DNA of 36,585 bases from Mesorhizobium sp. (GTDB lineage: Bacteria > Pseudomonadota > Alphaproteobacteria > Rhizobiales > Rhizobiaceae), in contig NZ_SUEG01000022.1 of NCBI RefSeq assembly GCF_005063415.1, positions 17,997 to 54,581 of the forward strand, in the 5' to 3' direction. Made by a program: the position numbers and the translations under genes. Every line of letters begins with the position of its first letter. Positions within the stretch are counted from its first letter, which is position 1. Positions 25,865 through 34,606 of this stretch are shown here, piece after piece. The notes under the pieces are model-generated. The model worked only from the letters and a program-made list of their open reading frames with translations, did not search any database and was not told the origin of the DNA.

Positions 25865-26643
25865 CAGGTACTTTGTTTTCTGCTGTGGGCTCCGGGAGTC
25901 TGGTGGGCTTCACACTTGGTCTGGTCGGAGGCGGCGGATCGATCCTTGCCACGCCGCTCCTGCTCTATGTTGTCGGTGTCGCTCAGCCGCATATTGCCAT
26001 CGGCACGGGCGCCCTGGCGGTGGCCGCCAACGCATTGGCGAACTTTGGAGGCCATGCCCTTAAGGGCCACGTCTGGTGGCGCTGTGCTATCGTATTTGCA
26101 GGACTGGGCTCGGTTGGGGCTCTCGCAGGTTCGACTCTGGGAAAGTCGATCGACGGGACGCATCTGCTTTTCTTCTTTGGGCTGCTTATGCTTGTGGTCG
26201 GCGCACTGATGGTTCGCCCGCGGCACCGTTCTTCGACAGCAGGCCGGCCTGTCGATGCCAAGATGTGTGCGACGACTGCTGCAGTCGCCGCCGTCGCCGG
26301 TGCGGCCTCCGGCTTCTTCGGGATTGGCGGCGGCTTCCTCATCGTTCCCGGATTGATCCTGGCGACCGGAATGCCAACGATCAATGCAATCGGCACGTCT
26401 TTGCTTGCCGTCGCAGCTTTCGGCCTCGCGACGGCCTTCAACTACGCCCTGTCGGGAATGGTCGACTGGCAACTGGCCGCAGAATTTATTGGAGGCGGCA
26501 TTGGCGGCGGGTTGATCGGCATGTTTGTGGCGACACGCCTCGCTTCGTACAAGAACATGCTCAATCGGATCTTTGCCGGACTTGTAATTGTCGTCGCGGG
26601 CTATGTTCTCCACAGGAGTGTCGGCCAACTCGCAGGCGGATAG
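25861..26643 (+). CDS. TauE/SafE (DUF81) family sulfite-type exporter
   Basis: A 260-residue membrane protein with about eight helices and the two repeated TauE motifs, GLVGGGGSILATPLL and SGFFGIGGGFLIVPGL. Such proteins export sulfite, sulfoacetate or related anions. In this operon it would remove sulfite made by the Blh dioxygenase, which is an inference from context. ATG overlaps the stop of the preceding gene (ATGA). It is the last gene of the blh-bigR operon; no terminator is obvious after it. Confidence 0.9.
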   Translation: MTGTLFSAVGSGSLVGFTLGLVGGGGSILATPLLLYVVGVAQPHIAIGTGALAVAANALANFGGHALKGHVWWRCAIVFAGLGSVGALAGSTLGKSIDGTHLLFFFGLLMLVVGALMVRPRHRSSTAGRPVDAKMCATTAAVAAVAGAASGFFGIGGGFLIVPGLILATGMPTINAIGTSLLAVAAFGLATAFNYALSGMVDWQLAAEFIGGGIGGGLIGMFVATRLASYKNMLNRIFAGLVIVVAGYVLHRSVGQLAGG

Positions 26644-26716
26644 TCCAGCGTTGCAGCTTGATAGATTCGCCGATCGGAGGTGAGGGTTTTCGCCTCGTGC
26701 GTTCATCACCCGGTCT

Positions 26717-27116
26717 TTGCTAGTAATGTATGCCCTGCAGCACGAGCCCAGAGACCAAGTAGCCTTCGATCACGGCCGTCACTATCCGACGCGACCGCCG
26801 GTGCATGTGCACCACAATGAGGACGAGGTAATCCATGTGATCGAGGGCGGCTATGAATTTTGGCTCGATGGTGAGGTTGTTCCAGTGGCGGCGGGTGCCT
26901 CGATCTTCCTGCCGCGCGGCGTGCCGCATACGTTTCGCGTCATCAGCCCCGGGCCAGGGCGCAATCTTACGACTCCTGACCCCCGGAGGGCTGGAGGAAT
27001 TCTTCGTTGAAGCGGCCGCACGCGAACTACGCCTTCCTGACCAGATGACCGAAGTGGCGGAACTCGCGGCCCGCTATGGGATCGAGTTCCGTGGGCCGGC
27101 CAAGTGGGCCGACTAA
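26717..27116 (+). pseudogene. cupin-domain gene, truncated and frameshifted
   Basis: The first part shows a clear cupin: HVHHNEDEVIHVIEGGYEFW supplies metal ligands (two His and Glu), with LPRGVPHTFRV as the second motif. Near 26945-26965 the frame breaks: the continuation lies one frame over as AILRLLTPGGLEEFF to RGPAKWAD, ending at 27116. The N-terminal strands expected before the metal site are also missing or unrecognisable. A one-base change would restore the frame. Metal residues themselves are intact, so the loss may be recent. A sequencing error is possible but less likely next to other broken genes. Confidence 0.75.
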
Positions 27117-27366
27117 GTCGGAAGTCCCACGAGAAGCCGCAATGTCGAGGTAGCGCCGGATGTGCCGGCGCCAGATGATGCCTTGAAGAAGTCCGTTAAG
27201 AGTTAGGTCTTGCCGTAGAAGTTCTCGTCAGGTCAGGCGAGTATTCTTGCATCAGACTCGCCTGGAACCCCTCGATTAGCTAGTCTGATGGAAGGGTGGC
27301 ACGCTCAGAATGAATAGGTTGTCCATGTGTAGATAGATTGCCGGCAACCGGACTTTCGGCCAGGGC
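27117..27366. other. short gap between two pseudogenes
   Basis: Nothing recognisable is seen in these 250 bases between the cupin and the reductase pseudogenes, which converge on each other. Confidence 0.4.
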
Positions 27367-27944
27367 TCACGCCGGCCGATAGATCTGCGCCATCGCGCCC
27401 CCGGAAATGCCTTCGAGCTTGTCAGCTTGAGAGACATCGGCGCGGCGAGTCCGGAGAACAGCGGCAGGCCTTTGCCCAGCGCCACGGGGGCTACCATCAG
27501 GGCGAGCTGGTCGAGCAGTCCCTGAGCGACGAGACTGCGGGCGAAGCTCACTCCGTCGTGCGCGATGATCGGCTTGCGCTTTTGGGCTTTCAACTTTGCG
27601 ATTTCCTCCGCCAAGTCACCGCTCGCAACATAGGCCTCCGCCGGGCCTCATCCAGCGCTGCCGTCGTGTTCCTGTTCTTCAGGATCTCTGGCCCCTGTCG
27701 TGAGAAGACGGGTTTGGGGATCTGGTTCATCGGCACCGCGAACTCGTCGGTGGAGGTCGGCCACCAGGCGGCCATGTCACGAAAGCTGCGGCTGCCCATG
27801 ATGTGCAGGCTCGAGTTCCATATGAACTCTACGCCCCAGGCCTTCGCCTCTTGATCGGCGCCGAACATCCATTTGTTTCGGCCATCCAGGTCACTCACGA
27901 AGCCGTCGATCGATATGGACATCTTTCAAGATCAGGTCTCTCAC
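27367..27944 (-). pseudogene. RibD C-terminal/dihydrofolate-reductase-like gene with three frame breaks
   Basis: A GTG at 27944 with GAGGAGG upstream would begin RDLILK, but one extra base shifts the frame before MSISIDGFVSDLDG. The main part (HIMGSRSFRDMAAWWP, then ILKNRN) breaks again near 27640, after which AYVASGDLAEEIAKLK and IAHDGVSFARSLVAQGL continue in another frame. A third break lies near 27395, where the usual ending KAFPGGAMAQIYRPA is reached only by shifting. The ancestral stop is then at 27367. The family reduces pteridine- or riboflavin-type substrates with NADPH. With three breaks this copy is dead. Confidence 0.8.
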
Positions 27945-28091
27945 GAATTCCTCCTCGTGGCGGTTCTAACCCAAGGACGGACCAGATCGACAAGCTCCGA
28001 CAGCTGTTGATCATCTTTTTGTCGCGCGCGAAACGCCGTTGACTTTACAACGACGCTACATTGTCGGGTCTTGATACCTGCGTGAGGGGAG

Positions 28092-28169
28092 CTGTGCAAA
28101 AACCGGTTCTCGGGGCGCCATGCGCTTGGGGCTTGAAACCACTCGACACGCGCCATATGTTTTGCACAG
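28092..28169. repeat. inverted repeat upstream of the toxin-antitoxin pair
   Basis: CTGTGCAAAA at 28092-28101 and TTTTGCACAG at 28160-28169 are perfect 10-base inverted copies separated by 58 bases. The second arm ends 17 bases before the chosen antitoxin ATG. Two operator halves bound by the antitoxin complex would be one explanation; chance cannot be excluded. Confidence 0.45.
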
Positions 28170-28186
28170 TAAATGCGGCCGCTAAT

Positions 28187-28591
28187 ATGACAAAGAACTC
28201 CATGGGGCAGGCCCTCAAGAAATTCGTGCAGAATGAACCCCTGGTTTTGTCCTATATGGACCGGGCCGGGAAAATCGCCGTTGACCAGGTGGCCGACAGC
28301 TTTGGAATGTCCAAGGGTCAGTTGGCTCAGACGGCCGGCCTTGCACGCGAAACCCTCTATCGGCTGGAGCGCAGCCGCACGGCCAAGACGCAGGGCCGTC
28401 TGCGCGAGATGCTCGAGATCATCAGCCGCGTGACGGATTGGGCGGGAGGCAAGGAACAGGCCATGGCCTGGTACCGAGCCCAGCCGCTGCCGGCATTCGG
28501 TGGACGCACCGCCGAAGCCCTCGTGAAGGACGGCAAGGCCGCTGCTATTCGCGACTACCTCGATCACATGGCCCTGGGTGGCTTTGCTTGA
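28187..28591 (+). CDS. Xre/MbcA/ParS-type antitoxin (RES partner)
   Basis: A 134-residue protein with an Xre-like helix-turn-helix in the first half (SFGMSKGQLAQTAGLARETLYRLER, in two overlapping parts) and an MbcA/ParS/Xre toxin-binding domain in the second half, ending with WYRAQPLPAFGGRTAEALVKDG and YLDHMALGGFA, a hallmark of RES antitoxins. The antitoxin neutralises the RES toxin and represses the operon. ATG at 28187 gives a good N-terminus but lacks a clear ribosome site; ATG at 28202 is possible, and the frame is open back to 28061. Its stop overlaps the toxin TTG (TTGA). Confidence 0.85.
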   Translation: MTKNSMGQALKKFVQNEPLVLSYMDRAGKIAVDQVADSFGMSKGQLAQTAGLARETLYRLERSRTAKTQGRLREMLEIISRVTDWAGGKEQAMAWYRAQPLPAFGGRTAEALVKDGKAAAIRDYLDHMALGGFA

Positions 28592-29106
28592 GGTTTGTCG
28601 GAACCTGCTACCGGGCGCATGATACACGTTGGGCATTCAAGCCGAGTTCCGGTGATGGAGCGGCGATCAGGGGCGCTCGATTCAATCCCAAAGGTGTGCC
28701 CGCGCTTTATCTGGCGCTGACCGTCATGACGGCTGTCAAGGAAGCCAACCAGGGCTTCGCGCATCGCACCGACCCCTGCGTGCTGTGCTCTTATGAGGTG
28801 GACTGCGAGGACATCACTGATCTGGCAACCGAGCAGGGGAGGGGAGAATTTTCTGTCACGCTTGCGGACATGGGCAGCGCCTGGGCCACGGCTCTCAGCA
28901 ACGGAGAGCGACCTGCATCCTGGTCCATCTATGACCGGCTGCGGCCTGAAGGCATCGCTGGGATTCTGGTGCCGAGTTTTGCTCCGGGCGCGGAGACGGA
29001 AGACCGCAATCTGGTGCTATGGGACTGGGGCCCTAATCTTCCGCACAAAGTGAACGTGTTCGATCCGAGCGGTCGGCTGCCGAAAGACCAACTGTCCTGG
29101 CAATGA
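28588..29106 (+). CDS. RES-domain toxin
   Basis: A 172-residue RES-family toxin; characterised members degrade NAD+ (NAD phosphorylase or glycohydrolase activity), arresting growth until the antitoxin blocks the site. Visible conserved parts are CYRAHDTRWAF, GARFNPKGVPALYLA with the R and N of the RES motif, EANQGF, SYEVDCEDITDL and a late SWSIYDRLRPEG and NLVLWDWG. TTG at 28588 overlaps the antitoxin stop and keeps the pair translationally coupled. Both genes look intact among pseudogenes, as expected of a module that punishes its own loss. Confidence 0.88.
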   Translation: MRFVGTCYRAHDTRWAFKPSSGDGAAIRGARFNPKGVPALYLALTVMTAVKEANQGFAHRTDPCVLCSYEVDCEDITDLATEQGRGEFSVTLADMGSAWATALSNGERPASWSIYDRLRPEGIAGILVPSFAPGAETEDRNLVLWDWGPNLPHKVNVFDPSGRLPKDQLSWQ

Positions 29107-29221
29107 AACAGGCCGGAGGTTCCGGGTTGCCCGAATGGCGGAAAACCAGTCTTTTGGCGCTCAGGGTGAGGCCGTTCGTGTGAACCTGAGCGGCGGAACA
29201 ACGGCAGAGCAGGGGGGTTCG

Positions 29222-29380
29222 TTAGAGGCCGGAAGCCCTGGTCAGGCTGATGCGGAAGCGATCTCTGCGGCGCTGATAGCGGCGGGTCATCTCCGCGGAG
29301 GCATGGCCGAGCTGTTTTTGGACATAGCGTTCATCGACCTGGGCCGGCGAGGCGAGGCCAGCGCGCAATAGGAGCCGCGT
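29222..29380 (-). pseudogene. tyrosine recombinase (integrase) C-terminal remnant
   Basis: Fifty-two codons followed by TAA encode the end of a phage-type integrase: VDERYVQKQLGHASAEMTRR, then YQRRRDRF and SLTRASGL. The catalytic histidine (LGHAS) and the nucleophilic tyrosine (RRYQ) are present. An in-frame stop at 29381-29383 cuts off everything upstream, so the catalytic arginine region is lost. It marks an old integration event near the toxin-antitoxin pair and the pseudogenes. Confidence 0.65.
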
Positions 29381-29619
29381 CTACAACTGCTCGCGGCGCC
29401 CAATGGCGCCCAAGAGGCATTCGTCGACGAAGCTGGTGCACGACGAGGCATGAGCATCCACAGCCTGCGGCGCCTCTACGCGTTGATGACCCGAAGCCGT
29501 CTTACGCATTGCCTGTTGACCCAGGCATATCTTCTCTGTCCGCACAAAAGGCATACAGTGGTATAAAGAAGAGATATCGTCGGTTTCCAATCTGATAACC
29601 GGATGAAGGGAGTTGAGTG
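29381..29619. other. gap before the ABC transporter
   Basis: No gene is recognised in the 239 bases upstream of livJ. TTGACC occurs at 29516-29521, but no convincing -10 follows at the normal distance. The promoter of the transporter is probably here but cannot be fixed by eye. Confidence 0.35.
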
Positions 29620-30888
29620 ATGTTCACGAACAGCAAACGTTTTTCGCGCCGTCGGTTCCTCGGCGTCAGCGCCGGCGCCTTCGCAGCCGGCCCGTTGGGC
29701 CCGTTTGTGCGAGCGGCACGCGCGCAGGTGACGACATTCAAGGCCGGCGTCATCACTTCGCTGTCGGGCGAGAACATCCTCGGCGGCAACCTGACCAAAC
29801 GCGGTTACGACCTATGGGCGGAGGCCATCAACGCCAAGGGCGGGGTTGAAGTCGCCGGCGAGCGCTTCAAGGTCGACATGTTCTACGGTGACGACCAAAG
29901 CAACCCCGCGACCGGCGCCGATGCCGCCGAGCGCCTGATCGTCCAGAACGAGGTCGACGTGCTATTCGGCCCCTACACCAGCGGCTCGACTATCGCCGTG
30001 CAGCCGATCTGCCAGAAGTACCAGGTCCCGATGATTTCCGGCTCTGCGGAATCCCCAAACGTCTGGAAGGCCAAGCCGGAATTCAACTTCGGCATCATCC
30101 CGGCCGTGGACACCACTGCGGGTAAATCGCTGGCCGTGCTGGCGAAACTGTCTAACCCCATGGCCAAGACGATTGCTGTGATCGGCGTCAACGAACCCTT
30201 CTCGAAGGAAACCGGCGAAGGTTTTCGCGACGGTGCCAAGGAGGCCGGATTGGAAGTCGTCGCTTACGAATTGGTGCCGGCCTCGGGCGACCTTACCCCC
30301 GTCATCTCTAAGATCGCAGCGCTCAATCCCGATATCGTCGCCGTCGGCGGCCATGAGGAGCCGCTGATCAATGTCGTCAAGACCTCCAAGTCGCTGAACT
30401 TCCGGCCCAAGGCGCTGATAATGCACTATGGCGTCACCGACCCGGCCTTCGCCCAGGCGCTCACCGCGGACGCCGACGGCACTTGCGGCGTCTCCGTGTG
30501 GCTGCCGTCAGTTCCATATAAGGACGACCTCTTCGGCACCGCAAAGGAGTTTGCCGAGATGGCGCAAAAGAAGTCCGGGCACGAGCCCGACTATACCGAA
30601 GCGGCCTGCGCGGCCAGCGGTCTCGTTTTCGGCGATGCCGTCAAGCGGCTTGGCAAGAAGCCGGCGCTCACGCCCGAAGACAGGGTGGCTCTTAAGGACG
30701 CGATAGCCGCGACCGACATCCAGACCTTCTACGGACCGATCAAGTTCGAGAAGGAAGGCATCCACTACCACGACAACGTCCAGCCGGTGCCGGTGCTGAT
30801 CCAGATTCAGGGTGGCAAGACCGTAGCGGTGGGACCGAAAGAGGCCGCGGCAGCGGACCTCACCTACCCGCTGCCAGCTTGGAAATAG
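29620..30888 (+). CDS. livJ: ABC transporter substrate-binding protein (branched-chain amino acid/amide type)
   Basis: A 422-residue periplasmic binding protein of the LivJ/peripla_BP_6 type. A Tat-like signal (SRRRFLGVSAGAFAAG, cleavage probably after ARA near residue 35) is followed by FKAGVITSLSGENILGG, VDMFYGDDQSNP and LFGPYTSGSTIAV, all typical. The ligand may be a branched-chain amino acid, an amide or a small aromatic compound; the sequence does not decide. The frame allows GTG at 29617, but ATG at 29620 has AAGGGAG seven bases upstream. It starts a five-gene transporter cluster; 162 bases separate it from the first permease. Confidence 0.9.
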   Translation: MFTNSKRFSRRRFLGVSAGAFAAGPLGPFVRAARAQVTTFKAGVITSLSGENILGGNLTKRGYDLWAEAINAKGGVEVAGERFKVDMFYGDDQSNPATGADAAERLIVQNEVDVLFGPYTSGSTIAVQPICQKYQVPMISGSAESPNVWKAKPEFNFGIIPAVDTTAGKSLAVLAKLSNPMAKTIAVIGVNEPFSKETGEGFRDGAKEAGLEVVAYELVPASGDLTPVISKIAALNPDIVAVGGHEEPLINVVKTSKSLNFRPKALIMHYGVTDPAFAQALTADADGTCGVSVWLPSVPYKDDLFGTAKEFAEMAQKKSGHEPDYTEAACAASGLVFGDAVKRLGKKPALTPEDRVALKDAIAATDIQTFYGPIKFEKEGIHYHDNVQPVPVLIQIQGGKTVAVGPKEAAAADLTYPLPAWK

Positions 30889-31050
30889 CCGGTTCTGGAC
30901 AGGGTGCGGGCGGGCCTCGTCGCCATCACCCTTGCCCGGCGCAATGACGGTGGTTGCGCGTGCTCGGAAAATGACGGACCATGCTATCGTGTGTACGGCC
31001 GCTTTGCCGCGGCACTCCGCTCTTTCGTTGGCTGACGGACGGTTCCCGCG

Positions 31051-31923
31051 TTGGATCTATTCCTACAGACCTTGCTGAACGGCCTTCTGATCGGCGGCGT
31101 CATCGCCACTTTTACGATCGGTTTCCAGCTCGCTTTCGGCGTGCTGCATGTCATCGATTTCGCGGTGGGCGGCTGGGTCGTGCTGGGCGGCTATCTCGGC
31201 TACTACATGGGTGTCGGACTGGGTGTCGACGGATTCCTGGCGATCCCGGTGGCCTTCGTGCTGTTCGGCGCCATCGGCTATCTGATCGGGCCGATCCTCT
31301 ACAATGTCCGCAACAGCCGCACGGCGCGGCCGGAATTGATGGCGCTGGCGTTGACCTTCGGCCTCTTCACGCTGCTGCGCGGCGGCATGCTGACGGCGTG
31401 GGGCTTCAATACCCACAGCGTGCCGACCGTGTTGAGCGGCGAGAGCCTCGCCGTCGGGCCCGTGACGGTGCCACTGATCCGCGTGGCCGCGGCGGTCTTC
31501 GCGATCGCCATCGCCGGCGGACTGTTCCTGTTCCTCTACCGCACCCGCTATGGGTTGGCGATCAGAGCGACGGCTGAAAACCGGCAGAATGCCGCACTGA
31601 TGGGCGTCAACATCCGCCGCCTCAGCGCGACTGTTTACGGGCTCTACGCAGGCATCACTGCCATGGCCGGCGTACTAATGGGTGCAATCTTTTCAGTGAA
31701 CCCGGAAGTCGGCCTGCGCTATACTCTGTTCGCATTTTTCGTGGCTGTGCTTGCCGGCTTGGGCTCCGTCGGCGGTGCCCTCGTCGCCGCGCTGCTGCTC
31801 GGCGTCATCGAAGCCTTCGTCGCGACCTATATCGGGTCGAGCTATTCGCTGCTGGCGATCTTCGGCACCCTATTCCTCGTCCTTCTCGTGTCTCCGCACG
31901 GGATCCTGCGGCACGGCTTGTGA
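31051..31923 (+). CDS. livH: ABC transporter permease, LivH type
   Basis: A 290-residue membrane permease with about eight helices, typical of LivH: NGLLIGGVIATFTIGFQLAFG near the N-terminus, RATAENRQNAALMGVN as the cytoplasmic coupling loop, and GLGSVGGALVAALLLGVIEAF. The start is a TTG at 31051 without a strong ribosome site. Its stop lies just before livM, and the four following genes are contiguous, so it is co-transcribed with them. It should form a heterodimer with the LivM-type protein. Confidence 0.92.
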   Translation: MDLFLQTLLNGLLIGGVIATFTIGFQLAFGVLHVIDFAVGGWVVLGGYLGYYMGVGLGVDGFLAIPVAFVLFGAIGYLIGPILYNVRNSRTARPELMALALTFGLFTLLRGGMLTAWGFNTHSVPTVLSGESLAVGPVTVPLIRVAAAVFAIAIAGGLFLFLYRTRYGLAIRATAENRQNAALMGVNIRRLSATVYGLYAGITAMAGVLMGAIFSVNPEVGLRYTLFAFFVAVLAGLGSVGGALVAALLLGVIEAFVATYIGSSYSLLAIFGTLFLVLLVSPHGILRHGL

Positions 31924-31931
31924 GGCGGGAC

Positions 31932-32918
31932 ATGAAGCCAAGCTGGGCCGGCCTCCTCCTGCTGATCGCCGTGATCGTTGTGCTGGCGCTGCTGCCGATG
32001 CTGGTCAACAACTACTGGCTGCGCATTGCCACTGGCGCGCTGATGTGGGCGGGGCTGGCCTGCTCTTGGAACATGCTCGGCGGCTATGCCGGCTACATCA
32101 ATTTCGGCCATTCGGCCTTCTTCGGGCTCGGCGCCTATGTTACGGCGCTGCTGATGGGCGACAGGCTCGCCTGGCCCTTCTTCGCCACCCTCCCGGCCGG
32201 TATCGTGGTGACGGCGCTGTTTGCCATCATCATCGGCGCGCCGACGCTGCGCCTGCGCGGCGCCTATTTCGCCATAGCCACCTGGGCCTTCGCCGAGGTG
32301 CTCATACAGTTCGCCTCGGTGATGGACTTCACCGGCGGCATTGGCGGCATTGGGCTGCCGCCCTTTCTTGACGAGCGCTTCTTCTACTTCGCCATGTTCG
32401 GCGCGGCTGCGCTCACCTATCTCATTACGTGGGCGCTGTTCGAGCGCTCGCGTTTCGGGCTGAAGGTCAAGGCGCTGCGCGATCATGAGCCGGCGGCCGA
32501 GGCTATCGGTATCAACACTTCGCTGGTCAAGCTGCAGACCTTCGTGCTCAGTGCCGTCACCGCCTCGGTATTCGGCGCGATCTTCGCCTACTGGGTCACG
32601 TTCATCAATCCGAAAAGCGTCTTCGGCGGCGACATCACCGATCAGATGGTGGTGATGGTGCTGCTGGGCGGGCTGGGCAGCCTGTGGGGGCCGGCATTGG
32701 GCGGTGTGGCGCTCTTTGTCGTAAACCGCATCATCTGGATGTACTGGGGTGACACCGCCTTCTATATCGCCATATTGGGCGCGGCCATCGTGCTGGTGGT
32801 GCTGTTCCTGCCAAACGGCATCGCCGGCCTGTTTTCGAGGCGCGTAGCCGTGTCTGGCGCCGTGCTGGACAAGGCGGTCGGCAATCTTGTCGGCGGCGGC
32901 CCGGGACGGCCCAGTTGA
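31932..32918 (+). CDS. livM: ABC transporter permease, LivM type
   Basis: A 328-residue permease with about nine helices: GYAGYINFGHSAFFGLGAY, RLRGAYFAIATWAFAEVL, LKVKALRDHEPAAEAIGIN (the coupling loop) and GGLGSLWGPALGG are all LivM landmarks. GTG at 31920 overlaps the livH stop (GTGA) and would add four residues; ATG at 31932 has GAGG six bases upstream, so I prefer it. The stop overlaps the TTG start of livG. Confidence 0.92.
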   Translation: MKPSWAGLLLLIAVIVVLALLPMLVNNYWLRIATGALMWAGLACSWNMLGGYAGYINFGHSAFFGLGAYVTALLMGDRLAWPFFATLPAGIVVTALFAIIIGAPTLRLRGAYFAIATWAFAEVLIQFASVMDFTGGIGGIGLPPFLDERFFYFAMFGAAALTYLITWALFERSRFGLKVKALRDHEPAAEAIGINTSLVKLQTFVLSAVTASVFGAIFAYWVTFINPKSVFGGDITDQMVVMVLLGGLGSLWGPALGGVALFVVNRIIWMYWGDTAFYIAILGAAIVLVVLFLPNGIAGLFSRRVAVSGAVLDKAVGNLVGGGPGRPS

Positions 32919-33661
32919 GCGCCGCCGAGGGCAAAACGGCTGGCACCGGCGAGCCTATTCTCGTCGTGCGCGAACTCCACTGCCATTTCGGCGGCATCAA
33001 GGCCGTCAACGGTGTCTCCCTTGACGTCGGTCGGCGCGAGATCGCCGGCCTGATCGGACCTAACGGGTCTGGCAAGTCGACTCTGTTCAACCTAATATCG
33101 GGCACGGTGACGCCGGATCGTGGCCAGATCCGCTTCGACGGTCACGAAATCGGCGGCCGAAAGGCTCACGCGATCGCGCGGCTGGGGCTTGCTCGCACCT
33201 TCCAGATTCCGGCCATGTTCGACAATATGAGCGTCACCGAAAACCTGCTGGCGGCTGCGGCCGAGGGCCACTGGCAGGGCGCGCGCGAACGGGCGGCCGA
33301 TACGCTGGCGCTGCTCAAGCTGGAGCATGTCGCAGACAACCGCGCATCCGATCTTTCGGGCGGCCAGCAGAAACTGCTGGAGTTCGGGCGCGTTGTGATG
33401 CGCCAAGCCTCGCTCATTCTGCTCGACGAGGTGACGGCGGGCGTGCATCCCAGCATCCGCAGGATCATCGTGGATGCCATCGCGCGGCTGCGCGAGCGCG
33501 GCACCACCGTCCTGGTCATCGAGCACGACATGGAAATGGTGCGGAACGTGTGCGACCGCATAATCGTCATGGATGCGGGCCGTGTCGTGGCCACAGGGCC
33601 TTTCAACGACATCGTTCGCAATTCGGAGGTTATGCAGACCTATCTGGGGCGGCCGCAATGA
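32915..33661 (+). CDS. livG: ABC transporter ATP-binding protein, LivG type
   Basis: A 248-residue ATPase: Walker A GPNGSGKST, signature LSGGQQKLLEFGR, Walker B LILLDEV, and the LivG-type extra segment GLARTFQIPAMFDNMSVTEN with a C-terminal NDIVRNSEVMQTYLG. Walker B normally reads LLDEP in livF, and the V here is common in LivG relatives. TTG at 32915 overlaps the livM stop. It pairs with LivF to drive transport. Confidence 0.93.
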   Translation: MSAAEGKTAGTGEPILVVRELHCHFGGIKAVNGVSLDVGRREIAGLIGPNGSGKSTLFNLISGTVTPDRGQIRFDGHEIGGRKAHAIARLGLARTFQIPAMFDNMSVTENLLAAAAEGHWQGARERAADTLALLKLEHVADNRASDLSGGQQKLLEFGRVVMRQASLILLDEVTAGVHPSIRRIIVDAIARLRERGTTVLVIEHDMEMVRNVCDRIIVMDAGRVVATGPFNDIVRNSEVMQTYLGRPQ

Positions 33662-34374
33662 GCACCACGCTCACCGCCGACAACATCGTTACCGGCTACG
33701 GCAAGCAGGAGATCGTCCATGGCGTCTCGCTGAGCGCGGAAGCTGGCAAGATTACCTGCATCTTCGGGCCGAACGGCAGTGGCAAGTCGACCCTACTCAA
33801 GGCCATTGTCGGCGCGCTGCCGGTGTGGAGCGGCACGGCGAGCCTGGGCGAATCAACACTTTCCAACCTTGCCGTCCATGAAGTGGTGCGCCAGGGGCTG
33901 GTGTTGATGCCGCAGGGCGGCGGTGTGTTTCCGCGCCTGACAGTGATGGAGAATTTGCGCATGGGTGGCTACGCCATCGCGGACCGACGGATAGTCGAGC
34001 AGCGCATCGAGGCGCTGATCGAGCAATATCCCTCTTTGGCACGGCGGCGCCAAACCGCGGCCGGTTCGCTTTCGGGCGGCGAGCAGGCAATGCTTGCGCT
34101 GGCGCGGGCGCTGGTTTCGGAACCGCGCTTCATTCTGCTGGACGAGCCTTCCGCCGGATTGTCGCCGGCCATGGTCATCGAGACGCTCGAACGCATTACC
34201 ACCCTCACCGCGCACGGCATCGGCATTGTGATGGTGGAGCAGAACATCCGCGAGGCGATGCCGATTGCGGACAAGCTTTACATCCTGGCGGCCGGCGAAA
34301 AGCGCTTCGAGGGGACGCGTCGGGACGTGCGCGACGACCGGCAGATCATGGAAATCTATATGGGGGGAGCGTGA
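33658..34374 (+). CDS. livF: ABC transporter ATP-binding protein, LivF type
   Basis: A 238-residue ATPase with Walker A GPNGSGKST, the LivF-type LVLMPQGGGVFPRLTVMENL, signature LSGGEQAMLALARAL, Walker B FILLDEPSAGLSP and switch region MVEQNIREAM. ATG at 33658 overlaps the livG stop (ATGA); the longer upstream frame runs inside livG and is ignored. It is the last gene of the transporter cluster. Confidence 0.93.
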   Translation: MSTTLTADNIVTGYGKQEIVHGVSLSAEAGKITCIFGPNGSGKSTLLKAIVGALPVWSGTASLGESTLSNLAVHEVVRQGLVLMPQGGGVFPRLTVMENLRMGGYAIADRRIVEQRIEALIEQYPSLARRRQTAAGSLSGGEQAMLALARALVSEPRFILLDEPSAGLSPAMVIETLERITTLTAHGIGIVMVEQNIREAMPIADKLYILAAGEKRFEGTRRDVRDDRQIMEIYMGGA

Positions 34375-34606
34375 GAGAAGCGGTCGACACCCCAGCGCGA
34401 GTTTGCAAGTGCCAAATGTGGCTTGGCGGCTAGTTGTAAGAAGGCGGTCATTTTCGGCAGTCAATTGGGAGAATGATCAGGCTGAGATCGGTTGTCGTAC
34501 AGAGTTCAAGCCTGCTGCTCAGAACCTGAACACTCGCCTATGGCCGAGCCCCACCCTGTGCAGCGCCTCGCTGCCGAGCCACTTCTGCGTCTCGGTATTG
34601 GTTCGG

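Noticed and set aside
25831..26709. A 292-codon open frame on the minus strand
   Set aside because: It is antisense to the TauE-type exporter; its predicted protein is very polar, repetitive and unlike any family.
29135..29371. A 78-codon plus-strand frame after the RES toxin
   Set aside because: The opposite strand gives a clear integrase C-terminus over the same bases, which explains the open frame.
29443..29480. Similarity between ATCCACAGCCTGCGGCGCCT near 29455 and a like stretch near 35068
   Set aside because: The match is about 20 bases with gaps and has no flanking extension, so it was not called a repeat.
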